DNA from: Daucus carota subsp. sativus | Lineage: Eukaryota; Streptophyta; Magnoliopsida; Apiales; Apiaceae | DNA: 64,000 bases | Reading direction: 5' to 3' | NCBI RefSeq assembly: GCF_001625215.2 | Contig: NC_030384.2 | Coordinates: forward strand, 37,234,390 to 37,298,389 | Shown: positions 47,001-59,000 of the stretch, one piece after another | How positions within the stretch are numbered: the first letter of the stretch is position 1 | Layout: each line of letters begins with the position of its first letter | Notes under the pieces: model-generated | What the model saw: only the letters and a program-made list of their open reading frames with translations | Database searches by the model: none | Told to the model about the DNA's origin: nothing | Position numbers and translations under genes: made by a program

Positions 47001-47085
47001 CAGGATACGCAAGGGTCCAGCACCATACAATCTTGAGGTACCCACATACAGCTTCTTGTCGGAAAACACAATGTTGATCGGATGA
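44083..47085 (+). CDS. Rieske iron-sulfur subunit of mitochondrial cytochrome bc1 complex (complex III)
   Basis: Two exons: 44083-44206 and 46442-47085; 255 residues. Exon 1 encodes a Ser/Arg-rich mitochondrial presequence ([20 protein letters not shown]). Exon 2 encodes the mature protein: a hinge and membrane anchor (about 88-113; [20 protein letters not shown]) and the [2Fe-2S] domain. Ligands are visible: box 1 C198-T-H200-L-G-C203 and box 2 C217-P-C219-H220; C203 and C219 form the usual disulfide. The subunit passes electrons from ubiquinol to cytochrome c1 in the inner membrane. The C terminus ([15 protein letters not shown]) is the standard plant ending. Exon 1 is GC-rich compared with its surroundings. 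The 2.2 kb intron falls at the presequence/mature boundary and holds a Stowaway MITE. No missing residue. Confidence 0.96.
45493..45741. mobile_element. Stowaway-type MITE in the Rieske intron
   Basis: 249 bp with ends CTCCCTCCGTCTCATTTAC and, inverted, CTACCTCCGTCCCACTATT. TA flanks both sides (45491-45492 and 45742-45743). Same superfamily as 42901-43144 but a different sequence inside. Confidence 0.85.
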
Positions 47086-47767
47086 AATGTTGGCGGTGGA
47101 TCCTTTTTATTATTTAAAGATACCAAGTATTTTAGAATCTTCCAATTTTTTTTGCTATTGAAACTCATGCGACAATTGTAGCAGGAAGAAATTTTTGTTT
47201 CCATGGTTCTGAGCACAACTAAAACTGCTTATGTAACTTGGGTGGCACCAGCTTATGTTGCTGCAAATGGTATCTCTGAATGCCTAATAAGATTTTTTGT
47301 TGTAAGTATACTTTTATTTCTAAGTTTAAACTGCTCTGATCGATAGAATAATTTCCTTGCATTGTCTTGCCTTGATTAAGATTTCTGTATAAGCTGCTAT
47401 TTGGTTCTCAACCCTCAAGCAAACGTGTTATCTGGTATAAATGCATTACATGGTTTAGTTTTTGCCCAAAGAAATTTAGGTTGAGCATCTGATAGTAGAT
47501 TTTCTGAGCTTTAAGATGTCATAGTTTACTTCCAGATAGCATTCACAAAATTATTTCCTAAGAGGGTATAATAAGGTGGAATCAGGAAACTAAAACAAGA
47601 GTGGCACTGCACATCAAAGCTCTTATTAGGGAATAACATTGCTCATCATTACCTCTTCTGACAAGATACTTAAAATTTGTGAATCGTATGTCGAAAAATT
47701 AAAATTCCTCACCAGATGCTAATACATGTGAACTGTTTGTCGAATTATTTTGAACAAGACAGATCTC
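47086..47767. other. intergenic between convergent genes
   Basis: 3' flanks of the Rieske and CCB1-like genes; no feature recognised. Confidence 0.5.
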
Positions 47768-49234
47768 TCATCCTCTCTCAAAGAGTCCTTTGACATAAAC
47801 CATTCCCTTTTCACTTAGCTGAAGCTCCTTCCTCATCTGTTCTACTTGCTGGTCATCGCCTTGGACAACAATTTCTGACAGTGTCCCGTCTTCTGCCAAT
47901 ATCATTTTAACCTTGATCTGCTCTGTTCTTGAAGCGCGCTTCCAATAGTAAGCTCCTCTGTTGAGTTGACATTATATCAGTAATAACTAATAACTTACTT
48001 TTTCAAGTGATTATTCAGATACTACGCTCAAGAATGAAGAATAATAGTCGCTACGACTTACGCTAAAGGGCTTAAGATGGTTAGCCAGAACCAATTGTTT
48101 CCCACCTCAGGATTTGTTATCGTCAGAACAAGGGCAACACTTCCCAAGCTTATGCAGGTACAGAATGTGAGTAGTGCTGCTTGTCCTCGGCTGGGCGCCA
48201 TCATGCCTTCAAATCTACATAGTTCGTAGGTAGTCAAGAGATACATTCACGTAAAACAAGCAATGACGGTCAAGAAAGTTTTCAATAGGAAAACCGAAAA
48301 CAATAGAATTGTTGGGAATGGGAGTCGACAATTAGGTTTTCACCTCGCCTCAGAGAACGCTTAAGCCTAAATAGATTGAATTATGTCACTTAACATTTAG
48401 GAGTCGGGAAGTGAAGGTCATCTTCGAGCTATTTAAGCAAACGTAAAAGTCGGAAACAAATATTGGACAGAACAGAATAAATGGAACTGCGGGTTCTAGT
48501 TTCATTTTGTATGAACAGCAAAACCTTAGGAACGAAAATTAATAAATAACTACCTCACAAGATAACATCAATCTGAACTTGTTAAAATTAAGATACCAAG
48601 CATAGAAGTGAGAATGAGTGGCTCACGTTATGGTCTCTCCCTTATCTAACACCGCAAAGCTGTTGCGAGTGAAAAATGAAAGTATCTCCCCTGCCATTTG
48701 ACTCGGCTTCTTCATTTTACCTTCGCCTTCTCCTATAAATGTCTTCTTCACAATCTGCAAAATTTCAAATCGAACACTCAAATTCAATAGCGAAACCAAG
48801 ACATTAAAAAAAAATCTAGCTAAAATATTTTCAATGTTTTTTTCAATAAAAATCTGACATGCTTAAAATCCGTCAGGACTAGAAAGTATAACTATTGATT
48901 TTTGAAGAGCAGCCGATGCACGTACCTTGGATTTAACCGAGCGCTTGATAAGAGACCAGAGCCCCGGAACAGAAATGACAAAAAGACCGAGAGAAGTGTA
49001 ATAACTTGCAGTTGAGTAGCCCACATTTTCCGAGATTAAAAAGAGAGAAGTTGGGTCTGACAAGAGGGGGTCAGGTGCGAGGGAAGAGACGACTTGAAGC
49101 ACGAGCTTTCTGGGTCGTTTGAGGGTTGGCCATGGCTGGCTGAGCTGGTGAATTGGGGTTGAAAATCTTGGTCGAAACTTAGAACAAGGCAGTGTATGTA
49201 TGGGAGGGATGAGTGAATTAGCTGAGGATGCCAT
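47768..49234 (-). CDS. plastid cytochrome b6f assembly factor, CCB1-like
   Basis: Four exons in phase: 49234-48926, 48754-48627, 48214-48062, 47957-47768; 259 residues. The N terminus (MASSANSLIPPIHTLPCSKF, Ser/Pro/Arg-rich to about 50) looks like a chloroplast transit peptide. Three hydrophobic stretches follow: ASYYTSLGLFVISVPGLW, ALLTFCTCISLGSVALVLTI and NWFWLTILSPLAGAYYW. They are separated by a basic loop (KRSVKSKIVKKTF), and a soluble C-terminal domain ends with KGMVYVKGLFERG. This matches my recollection of COFACTOR ASSEMBLY OF COMPLEX C subunit CCB1, which helps attach heme c(i) to cytochrome b6 in the thylakoid. The family name rests on memory of the conserved YYTSLGLFV-VPGLWSLIKRSVKSK block. 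If wrong, it remains a plastid-targeted membrane protein. All introns are GT-AG. Confidence 0.72.
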
Positions 49235-49717
49235 TGTTAAAGTTGTGATAGATATTCTTTTCTACGTTTTAACGGATAAAACTGATTACGCGCTTACGTG
49301 GACAAAACAGGTACGTTCCCACGGGTGCTTCAATATGATGATGATTGATGAATGCTAAGGAGGATCGGGTTATTCAATTGAGATTTTTTTTAAAAATTAT
49401 TTATTAAATTCGAAGATATTCAATTTATTTTAAAAATGTTTCAGAATTTAAAAGTATTTAATTGAGATTTTAAATTATATTATAAAATTTGCTGTTATTG
49501 AATAAGGATTTTAAATTATATTTCAATATCTGGTTGTATTCAATTGAAATTGTTAAAATTTGAAGGTGTTCAAATGCTAATGATTTTTTTTGACCTCATA
49601 AAATGATGGATTCGTAGGATTCTTCATTGTATTTTAAGTATTTTAAGTCCCAAAAACATTGTTATTAATTTTTTTTTACTATGCCCTCATTGTTCAATGT
49701 AGTAAAGTATTAACAAT

Positions 49718-50837
49718 GGGTTAATTATCAAACTCATCACTGAAGTGGACAAATAGTATCAATTTCATCACTGATCTCCACGCGGTCTCAAGTTGCTCAC
49801 TAAACTCGCTTAATGGTATCAAACTCCTCACTGCCGTTAAAAAAAGTAACGGAGGTTAGACGGAGTGACAGATTGACGGTTGACGTGGCACATTAATAAA
49901 AAAGTCCGAAGAAAAACAAATGAAAGAAAATATAAAAAAGTAGAAAATAGTAATGCCACATAATTTGAAGTTTATATGAAAATAAAGCATGCAAACTTTT
50001 TATTAAATTGATTTTAGGATATAATTATCTAAATAAACGTATCGAATTAAATTTTAATATACTACACAATTAAGATTAAGTTTTATGATTTCTATTAGAT
50101 TATAATTATTTTTGAATAATATTAAAATGTTTTCTCTTTTAATAAATTTTATTTATGTAAATTTTTTATATCACCAACTTTTTTAAAATTTTAAGAAAAA
50201 TCTAGAGATAGAACATAAAGAAATTCATTTCGATTTTTAATACTTCTATTTCTTTTGGAGTTTCTTGTACCAAACAAAAATATGAAAATAAATATATGTA
50301 AATTTAACATATGAAGCAACACACATTGTCCAAATCTTCAAAAACAACACATAATGTTTAAAAATATTTTTTTGCCAACAATAATATTCACATAAATAAA
50401 ATTTATTAAAAGAGAAAACATTTCAATATTATTCAATAATAATTATAATCTAATAAAAAAACATAAAAGTTAATCTTAATTATTTAGTTAATTATATATT
50501 AAAATTTAGTTCCATACATTTATTTAGATAATTATATCCTAAAATCAATTTAATAAAAAGTTTGCATACTTTATTTCCATATAAACTTCAAATTATGTGG
50601 CATTTCTATTTTCTACTTTTTTTTTATTTTCTTTCATTTGTTATTTTTCAGTCTTTTTTATTAATGTGCCACGTCAACCGCCAACCTGTCACTCCGTCTA
50701 ACCTTCGTTACTTTTTTAACGGCAGTGATGAGTTTGATACCATTAAACGAGTTTAGTGAGCAACTTGAGACCCGTGGAGATCAGTGATGAAGTTGATACC
50801 ATTTGTCCACTTCAGTGATGAGTTTGATAATTAACCC
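49718..50837. mobile_element. Mutator-like foldback MITE with long inverted repeats
   Basis: 1120 bp. The two ends (GGGTTAATTATCAAACTCAT at left, its complement at right) continue as inverted repeats for roughly 440 bp each, leaving a short centre of about 220 bp. A perfect 10 bp duplication TATTAACAAT flanks it (49708-49717 and 50838-50847), within the 9-11 bp range of Mutator-like elements. No transposase; short ORFs in the arms are not genes. Confidence 0.88.
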
Positions 50838-51470
50838 TATTAACAATAGAGGAAGTCTATACTAGGGTAATTTCTCATCATAGAAAACGTTCAAGCTAGA
50901 ATAAAGAATATTTAAGAAAAGATCAATGATCATGCCTCAGTATGTAAAGTAAAGATGTCGGCCAGCTACAAATTTGCTACATGTCGACAATTCTATTTGA
51001 TCGACTGTAAACTCAAGATGTTGATAAGTCATTTGATCTATAACAAACTTCTAACGTAAAATCTATATTAGCTTTCAGCAAAGTCATCTATCGTAAATTC
51101 AGGACTCTACTGCAAAGTTGAGTGAAGCTTAGTAAAATCAATTATAACAAACTGAATAATGCTATCATGAAGTTATTTCTAGCAAATTCAATAGAGCTCT
51201 AATAAAAGGGAGATGTCGAAAAGTTGATAAACCTACCACAAAGTATCATATCACTAACACAATATTTTAGTTTTCGACAAGTCAAGTGCAGAGACGATAG
51301 GTCAAGTTTACAACTATGAAATTTACGAGAAGAACGCTTATAATTATTTTAGACAAGTTACGCACTCACAATAATTTGAAAAAAAATAATTCGTAGCATC
51401 GGTACAATTTCAGGGGTGTTGGCCCCCATTATCATAATATCTATTACTGGTGACCAGAATATCACGATCC

Positions 51471-51722
51471 AGAAAAAATGACCCCGAATACCATTCATTA
51501 ACGCTACACGAGTTTTGGATATTTATCAAAAACACTACATCATCTAGCGTTTGTTAGGGTTAAAAGAACAAAATGCTATTTCATGTAGCATTCTGTTAGC
51601 GTTAAAAGAACAAGACGCTACATGATATAGTGGTCTGCGGGGTTTAAAAACCGAACGCTACTTCGTGTAGCCTTTTGCTGGGGTTAAAATAACAAAACGC
51701 TATACAATTTAGCGTTTTAGAA
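51471..51722 (+). repeat. dispersed hairpin-array repeat, copy 2
   Basis: Related to 3481-3645. Successive units carry inverted repeats such as ATGCTA/TAGCAT, GCTAC/GTAGC and AAAACGCTA/TAGCGTTTT (last at about 51694-51719, nine paired bases around a seven-base loop). The spacer between units resembles TTAGNGTTAAAAGAACAA or CTGGGGTTAAAATAAC. Confidence 0.65.
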
Positions 51723-52198
51723 TTGATATATTATTAATATTTTGGATAGTTAATATAATTATCTGCATATTTTTAATATAAGATTTTTTTAAACACAATA
51801 TATTCGATATGTGAAAAAAAATACAATCCATTTAGATATAAAATGATCACAACTGTCATATCTACAACTTGAATTGCAAAGTCGACACCAACTTTTAAAA
51901 TGATATTGTGTAATAATTCTGTTTTATACATGCTTATCTTTTATGGAATTTGCCATGTATACTACTTTTTGAATCTTATTTACAAATATATTATCCTCTC
52001 TAAAATCTTTCAAATATACTATGTTTTGAATCTTATTTTCAAAAATACTACCTCCACTAATTCACCTTTTCATTTCTTTATTACTTATATATCATCCTCT
52101 CTCACCTCGCTCCTTTCTCTCTCTTCAATTTCCCCGTGCATCATCATCTGCCGCGTTGAGTAAGCTTTGATTCAGTTCCAGTAAAGTACTATGATAAG

Positions 52199-52393
52199 CG
52201 ATTGAGAATCTTAAATGTTGCTATCAAAGGATTCACTATTGGAGCTGGTATTAAAGGCAGATTGGCTCTCTTCTCAATTCTAGCTCGCTTTCGTCGCAGA
52301 CAATCACTCCTTTTCACGACTTTCGAGGGGGGATTCAAGTCGGGTCGGGTGAACGGGTTTGATACTTTTATTGGATCTGACAGTGATAGTTAG
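52199..52393 (+). pseudogene. isolated first-exon fragment resembling plant TMEM135/Tim17-like proteins
   Basis: A frame with LNVAIKGFTIGAGIKGRLAL followed by FSILARFRRRQSL resembles the N-terminal region of plant TMEM135-type membrane proteins as I remember them (usual form KGFTIGAGLKGGLALFSILA). There is no usable ATG: an in-frame TGA stands just upstream, and the frame ends at TAG soon after. No partner exons are nearby. Read as a duplicated and decayed gene fragment. Confidence 0.4.
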
Positions 52394-52558
52394 GGTTAGT
52401 TGTTTTATAAAGGAAGGGGGTTATGAAGGTTGCTTTTGAGTTGATTTTTAATTTTTTGTTTTATTTGTTTTTTAGGTTGCATATTAAAATTGGCCTCGCA
52501 TAGGGTTTTTTCGGCCTTTTGCAAACGGTTGCAACTTATTATGCAAACAAATATAGTG

Positions 52559-53085
52559 GGTGTTTGGGTACCCAGAAGAAGCACTTTTTCAGGCTGGGAA
52601 GTCATCTCAATATTTTTAGGTGCGTTTGGACAAAATAAGCAGCGAAGCTTATTTACAGTTTATAAGTGGAAGTTGGGAAGCCAGGTTTCCTAGCTTTTCT
52701 TTTCCTTGCTGAGCTTATTGTAACTACTGGTTCATGGGATAGTACTGGACAGGGCTATCATGCTTACATGAAAATTTAAAATATATATTATAATTTTAAT
52801 TTTTAAAATTATATATTTGTGACTAAAATTTATAATAATAAATTTTGCTGTAGACTAAATTGATTTTTGTTTTGAAAAAGTATTACCTTTTTAAATTCAA
52901 TTATTAACAATCAACTAAATAATAAATTACAAGTAAAATTATCCAAACACATGAAAAATTTATGAGCCACAACATCCAAACACTTTAATAACTTATAAGT
53001 TATTACTCACTTATCACTTATAATCTACTTCTTCACTTTAAGTGAGAAGCAACTTCTTTTAAGTTAAGCCAAACGGCCCCATAAT
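52559..53085. mobile_element. possible hAT-like non-autonomous element
   Basis: Left end TGGGTGTTTGGGTACCCAG and inverted right end TGGGGCCGTTTGGCTTAAC share a GTTTGG core and a following AGAAG-rich block. No clear target duplication, so the limits are approximate. Confidence 0.3.
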
Positions 53086-53401
53086 TTTCATTTTTTTTTC
53101 AAAGTTACATTTCTGGTTGCATGTGGTTGCTAGTGGTTGCTAGCAGTTGCAGATGTGATTGTATATGCAATCACCGTATTTTTGGAAATATTTTCTGGAA
53201 TATAGTGTTTTTGCAATTTATTTTAAAAGGTGATAGTATTTTCGCAAAAAAATTTCAAACTTGGTTATGTATAAAAATGCCCTATCTTTTATTCTTTCCT
53301 ACATACGATTATTATATGTACAAGACATTAAAGTTAGTTTTTCTTGATACATATAATTCAAATTTTATTAAAACATAAAAGCATTGATATAAATTTAAAT
53401 T

Positions 53402-53404
<3 letters not shown>

Positions 53405-53443
<39 letters not shown>
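53405..53443. repeat. (AT)n microsatellite
   Basis: About 19 uninterrupted AT units. Confidence 0.95.
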
Positions 53444-53451
<8 letters not shown>

Positions 53452-53744
53452 ATGTAAATAATAAAATATTAAAATCATTATGAATGAGAAAAGTAGTAGC
53501 ATTAATTAGCAATATTAATATTATACTATCATCGATCATAATTAGTAGTATATAATTTGCACTTTAGTTAACCGTTTATATTTATCATTTTTTGATATAA
53601 TAATATTCGAATCTTTTACTAATACGTATGGTGTAGTGTTGTCAACTATTATAAATGAGAACAATCGAATCTTCTAAATAAAAAATTAAATCCGATAACA
53701 TGTCTAGAATCAAACAAAAAATAATCGTTTAATTTTAAACGGAC

Positions 53745-53789
53745 AATAACGTTGGAATCATAAAAAACCCATAAAACACGGTATTCGTA

Positions 53790-53838
<49 letters not shown>

Positions 53839-54250
53839 GAAAAGAATTATAACTCGAATCAGATGACGATAACGACGTTAGAATCATAAAAGAACCATAA
53901 AACACGGTATTCGTATTTTAATATATATAATAATGAAAAGGATTATAACTCGAATCAGATGACGATAACGACGTCAGAACCATAAAAGAACCATAAACAC
54001 ACTATTCGTATTTTAACATATATAATAAATGAAAAGGATTATAACTCGAATCAGATGATGATAACGACATCAGAACCATAACAGAATCATAAATATAGTA
54101 TTCGTATTTTAACGTATATAATAATGAAAAGGGTTATAACTCGAATCAAATAACGACGTCATAGTCATAAAACAGTCATAAAACATGTTATTCATATTTT
54201 GACGTATATAATAATGAAAAGGATTATAACTCGAATCACATAATCATACT
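53745..54250. repeat. tandem array of ~95 bp units
   Basis: About five units, recognised by ATTCGTATTTTAA at about 53783, 53909, 54003, 54099 and (as ATTCATATTTTGA) 54190, each with AATGAAAAGGATTATAACTC and AATCAGATGACGATAACGAC. Spacing is 94, 97 and 90 bp; the first unit is longer because an (AT)n run (53795-53834) expanded inside it. Confidence 0.85.
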
Positions 54251-56026
54251 CGGACTATAACAAAAAATCACCACCAATCTCGTTAGATAGTAGAATAATA
54301 ATATAAGATAACTAGATAAGTAATAAAAATGGTTACACTTGTGAGAAAAATTCACATAACCGACCTTGGACATGAACCAAGGCTAGGCAGGCCTCGAGGG
54401 TGAGGGAGACAGCAGATAACAGTTTGATTCAACCAAACAAAACAACAACAAACGCATTGGTGTGAGTGAGTGAGTTTAGCATATTAAACACACCCTTTGG
54501 TTTTCGTTCATCCTTTCATATACTTATCTCTCTCCCCCTCTCTCTCCCCCCCCCTCTCTCTCTCTCCTATCTTTTGTGTTTATACATAACATACCTGTGC
54601 GCCCGCCACCACTACCACTTCCTCTTTTATCGTTCCATCTCTCTCTAGCCCCCTTCGTTCTATGCTCTTCTTACGCCTTTTTTCACCGCTCTCACAGGTA
54701 TTCTTTATGACCCCTCTTCAGATTTCTTGTATTTATATTCTCTGTATTTCAATTTTGTATTTTTATCCCAAAAAATGGCGAATTTGGTTGTTCCTTATTT
54801 TTTTTGCAATTGTTATGATTAAGGGTTAAGTGGGAATCGAATGAAATCCTTCTTCGAGTATGTATATGTGTTTTTGTAATTAGTTATCTTTAGGCCTTGG
54901 AGAAGGTTTAATATAATTTAACCGATGTGCATTGTGGAACTTAGTATTGGTTGGTTAATTTTGATTTTGATTTTTTTGTTGATTGTTATTTCAGTAGTCT
55001 GTTTTGTTTAATTTTGGTTGTTTGGGTGGTAATGTTTTAAGCTTTCGAAATAGAGGATTATGTTTTTTGTCTTGTTTGTGATGTTATTGCGATGTTACAG
55101 TTCAGTACACTAGTGGGAACTTTGTAGTCTGTAACTCGTGCATTCTAGGTTCTTATTAGAATTGAAATCAGCTCTCTTTTCTCATTTTGAGGGGAGTCAG
55201 GTGTTTTTGGTTGCATAAGCACATTTTTTTTGACTGTTCTCTTTAGAGTATTTTCAAGAAAGGACAGCTAATGTGGCTTTGAAACTTTTTATGTTATTGT
55301 TGGTTGTAATATAATTTCACGATGGGACTAGGTGGATGGTTAAATTCGTGGGGTAGCTCCATTAATTAATCTCTGTGTCACGCAGTTATATATTGCAGTT
55401 AATTCATTATTATTATTATTAGCAGTATGTAATAGATGATAATGCTGAGATGGAAGGCAAGAGATAAACAAGTTGTGCTGCTAGTCAGAAATTATTTTCT
55501 AAATATAATTTTGGGAATGATTGTCGAAGATGTTTATAAATCAATTCATGAGATTCGCTAGACGTCATGGACTGTTTAGGAAGTGTCATATTTTTCCAAT
55601 GGACCAAAGTTAACTTCTTTTTTTTTTTTAAAGATTTCAATTTCAACTGAATGCTTAAATTTTTTTCAGATATGGTATGCTTCTTTAAAGGTAGCTAAAC
55701 CATTGCTTCTGCATATTATAAAGGTTTTTGACTTCATGCTAATTTCCTTGAAGTGGAAATTTAGAGAGTTTAGTACTTGACGAGAGTCTGATTTGACCAG
55801 ACTCTGTGTTGTAGATGTCGAGCTTTGTTAGTGGTGCAAATTATAGAATGAAAATTTGTAGTTACATATTTCCATCCTTTTGGGCTTGCTAATTTTTTGT
55901 TCCTTTCTAAACGTAGATTATCCAGCGTGCACATGGAGCAAAGTAATTTCTTGACCAAGATCAACAGTGCATCTTTATTTACCTTTTCTACAGAGATCTG
56001 CTTGTAATTTGTACAATATTGTGGAA

Positions 56027-59000
56027 ATGGCTGCTGATCAGTGGAGGAAACGTTTAAGCTCTGCCAGTGTTGTTGGTTACACTTCTCGGCAGCAACACAG
56101 TATGAAAAGGAAGAAATTAGCATCACCACAATGTGATGCAAGCATCGCGTCTACTATAGTTCTCGAGTGGGATGACACTAGGAAGAGTGTCGTGGCCAAG
56201 AAGGAGCAGGTTGGCATTGCGCAGAGAGATTTGTCACCTTTTATTGATGCAGTTCCCAGTTGCCGCAATATATTAGCTGACATAGTCAATGTTCCTCAAG
56301 GAACTTTTGACTTGGAAAATTTGAGTGACGTGCTTTCGTTTGAGGTTAATCCATCATGTTTAAATTCAGAACCAATTCATATCATTCACTTTTTGTACAT
56401 GTTAAAGTGTGCTTTTATTTTCTCCAGGTCTGGCAAACTCATCTATCTGAGAAAGAGAGAAGCTTCCTCACTCAGTTTCTGCCAGAAGGGACCGAGGCTC
56501 AACAAGTTGTCCAAGACTTGCTTGCGGGAGATAATTTTCACTTCGGGAATCCATTTATAAAATGGCAAGTATTATTATCCTGCCTATAAACTGACTAGTA
56601 TTATTAATGCATGTTTTTCTTCAGGATAGTCCTATAATTTGGCTTTTCCCCCCCTTCATTTTATTAATAATAAGACAAGATATAGTTGATCTCATTGTTA
56701 TTGTTTGGATGAGAATTAGAATTAAAATCATGATATGCCAAGAGTTTTATTACTTATTATTAAGGTAAACTCTAAGCATTATGTAGAGAAATGGGTCTTC
56801 CCGAATATACTGGCAAAATTTGGAATTTTGAGTTGATCATGGCTTTGCATTCTACAATCTGCAGGAGTTCCTCACTTTGTTCCGGTGATCTTCATCCTGA
56901 TGCTGTTCTTAAAAAGGAACATCTTGTAAAGGCTAACAAGAAGGTGTATTATTCGGAGCTACAGAATTACCATTATGAGTATGCAAACTAAACCTCCTCC
57001 TTATTGTCTGGCATTGCATTTGATCAATTTATAATACCTTTTACTTTTTTTTTTTTTTTTTACAGTATGATCAAGGATTTACAGATTCTGAAAGCAAGAT
57101 GGTCACAAATGGATCCTGAAAATGATATTGGGCAAAATTTCTGGAGGTGGATGAACTCTATTACTTACTTCACCTGACCTTGATGATTTATGTTATATGT
57201 GGCGTTATACAATCTCGGTAAAATTTATGGATAAAAGGATTATGACATCCGTGCCTCAATTCGGATATATATACAAGCCCCTTTAATAAAATTTACATCT
57301 CAATATGTGTCTAATTGTTAGCTGAAATTGCTAGTTGTTACTGGTTAGCAGGACCATGGTAATTTTTTTTGAAATGCATATTCTCTTATTTTCTGCACAA
57401 GCCAAGGTAAGAATGAAATGTGATTCTAACATATCCTGCATCTGTATATAGTTTGTTGCTTATATAACAACAAAATTTCGTCAAGGTTGCATTGTATACT
57501 TGATTACCCCCACTCCTTTTGTGCATGTCATGATACACAAGCTTAAAATGATACGGGTTTAGGAAAATGAGAGATTTTGATTTGTAATCTGCATCTGAGA
57601 CAGTCAATTGCCTTAAGCTGATGAACTGATTGTGTCAATATTATAAATCTACAATAACCAGTATCTGTGTATTTTCTAACTAGTTATAGAGATCATAATA
57701 TCTGATATAAACGATTATTAAATTTTCTTGACTTAAAAGACTGCAATGTTTTCTTTGGTATCTCTATGGCACTTTTAGCTTCCATTTATCACAACTTTCT
57801 TTTATGCAGGTCCAGGAAGCATGTTGAGAAAGCTTTGCCGACTAATGCAAATAAATTTGCAGTTCATGAATCTGACGAGAACCTTACATCTGAATCTTGT
57901 TCTTCAGCTGCGGGTGACAAAGCATGTAGTGGTGATGAATTGAACTTTAGGTCACTGCAGGAGTCCCAGAAGCGGTAATCATTGTCTGACCTGTTATAGT
58001 TGCTCTTTAGTGTTAGCTATTGCATTGATGTGTTTCTTATATGCTGACCAGTATAATTGTGTCTGAAGCAATTGATTATTTGGTATTTACAAAATCATGT
58101 AGATGTGTAGGTTTGTGCCTATGATTTGCAGGAATCTACAACAGTATTGTTTTTCAAACCTATCTTTGTGTCAAAGATTTCTGAAACTATCTTTTATGTC
58201 AATGACCCAGTTTATGATGGAATTACAAACTTTGTAGAAATTGGTAATGTTGAATATATTATCGCGTTGAGAACCGGAGAGAATAGAAGATGAAGGAAGG
58301 TTGGGTAATCTTCTCCTGTAGTTAGGGTTTTTAAAGGAAGGAGCAGAATGCAGAGAAAAACTCTCCCCATCTTCTTTAAAGGCCTATTGTTTCCTTTCAT
58401 TAATCACTCGGGAGAATGCCCTTAGCTTGTCTGCCTCGTTTGCTAATATTCTGCCACTTTTTGTGAAGTATTGACTTCTTTGTTATCATTAAATACAATT
58501 CCTTGACAAGTTTTGATACTCTGTTCGTTCCAAATAGACTGCATGCTTTAATATATTATCAAATTAGGATTAATGCATCATATTTTAGATTTGCATTGTA
58601 CTTTGTGCGTACTTGATAATATGCAAGTAAGATCAGGACTTTAACTGAAATTCACTTAAATGTCAAGTTGGTGATATTTCTGATGTACTTTGTGCGTGAG
58701 GAGTTTACTTGTTTTTTTCGGCATTAACATATGCAGAAAAGGCTCTATGGAGGATTTTCATGATGATGCATCTGATGGTCTCAAAGTGGTAGCAAGGAAA
58801 AGAAAGGGAGAAAAAATACAGATGCGTAATGTCCAGTCTGGTGATGGTGCCAAGTATATGTCATACATCAAGGTTAGTAATTTGATATGCCTTGATTTGT
58901 ATTATAGAGAAACACTACATATTCTATTATAATCTTCCCGGTTTATATTACGTTTAGTTGGATTTGAAACCTTGACGTGTTGAAGTTTGTATATTTTTTC

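Larger units (their letters stand above)
49235..54640. other. repeat-rich intergenic region
   Basis: Holds a Mutator-type foldback element (49718-50837), a hairpin-array repeat (51471-51722), a gene fragment (52199-52393), a possible hAT-like element (52559-53085), two TA microsatellites, a tandem array (53745-54250) and a CT-rich stretch (54525-54570) at the likely promoter of the next gene. No intact gene seen. Confidence 0.55.

Noticed and set aside
50562-50756. 64-residue ORF in the foldback element
   Set aside because: Lies within the inverted-repeat arm; no coding signature.
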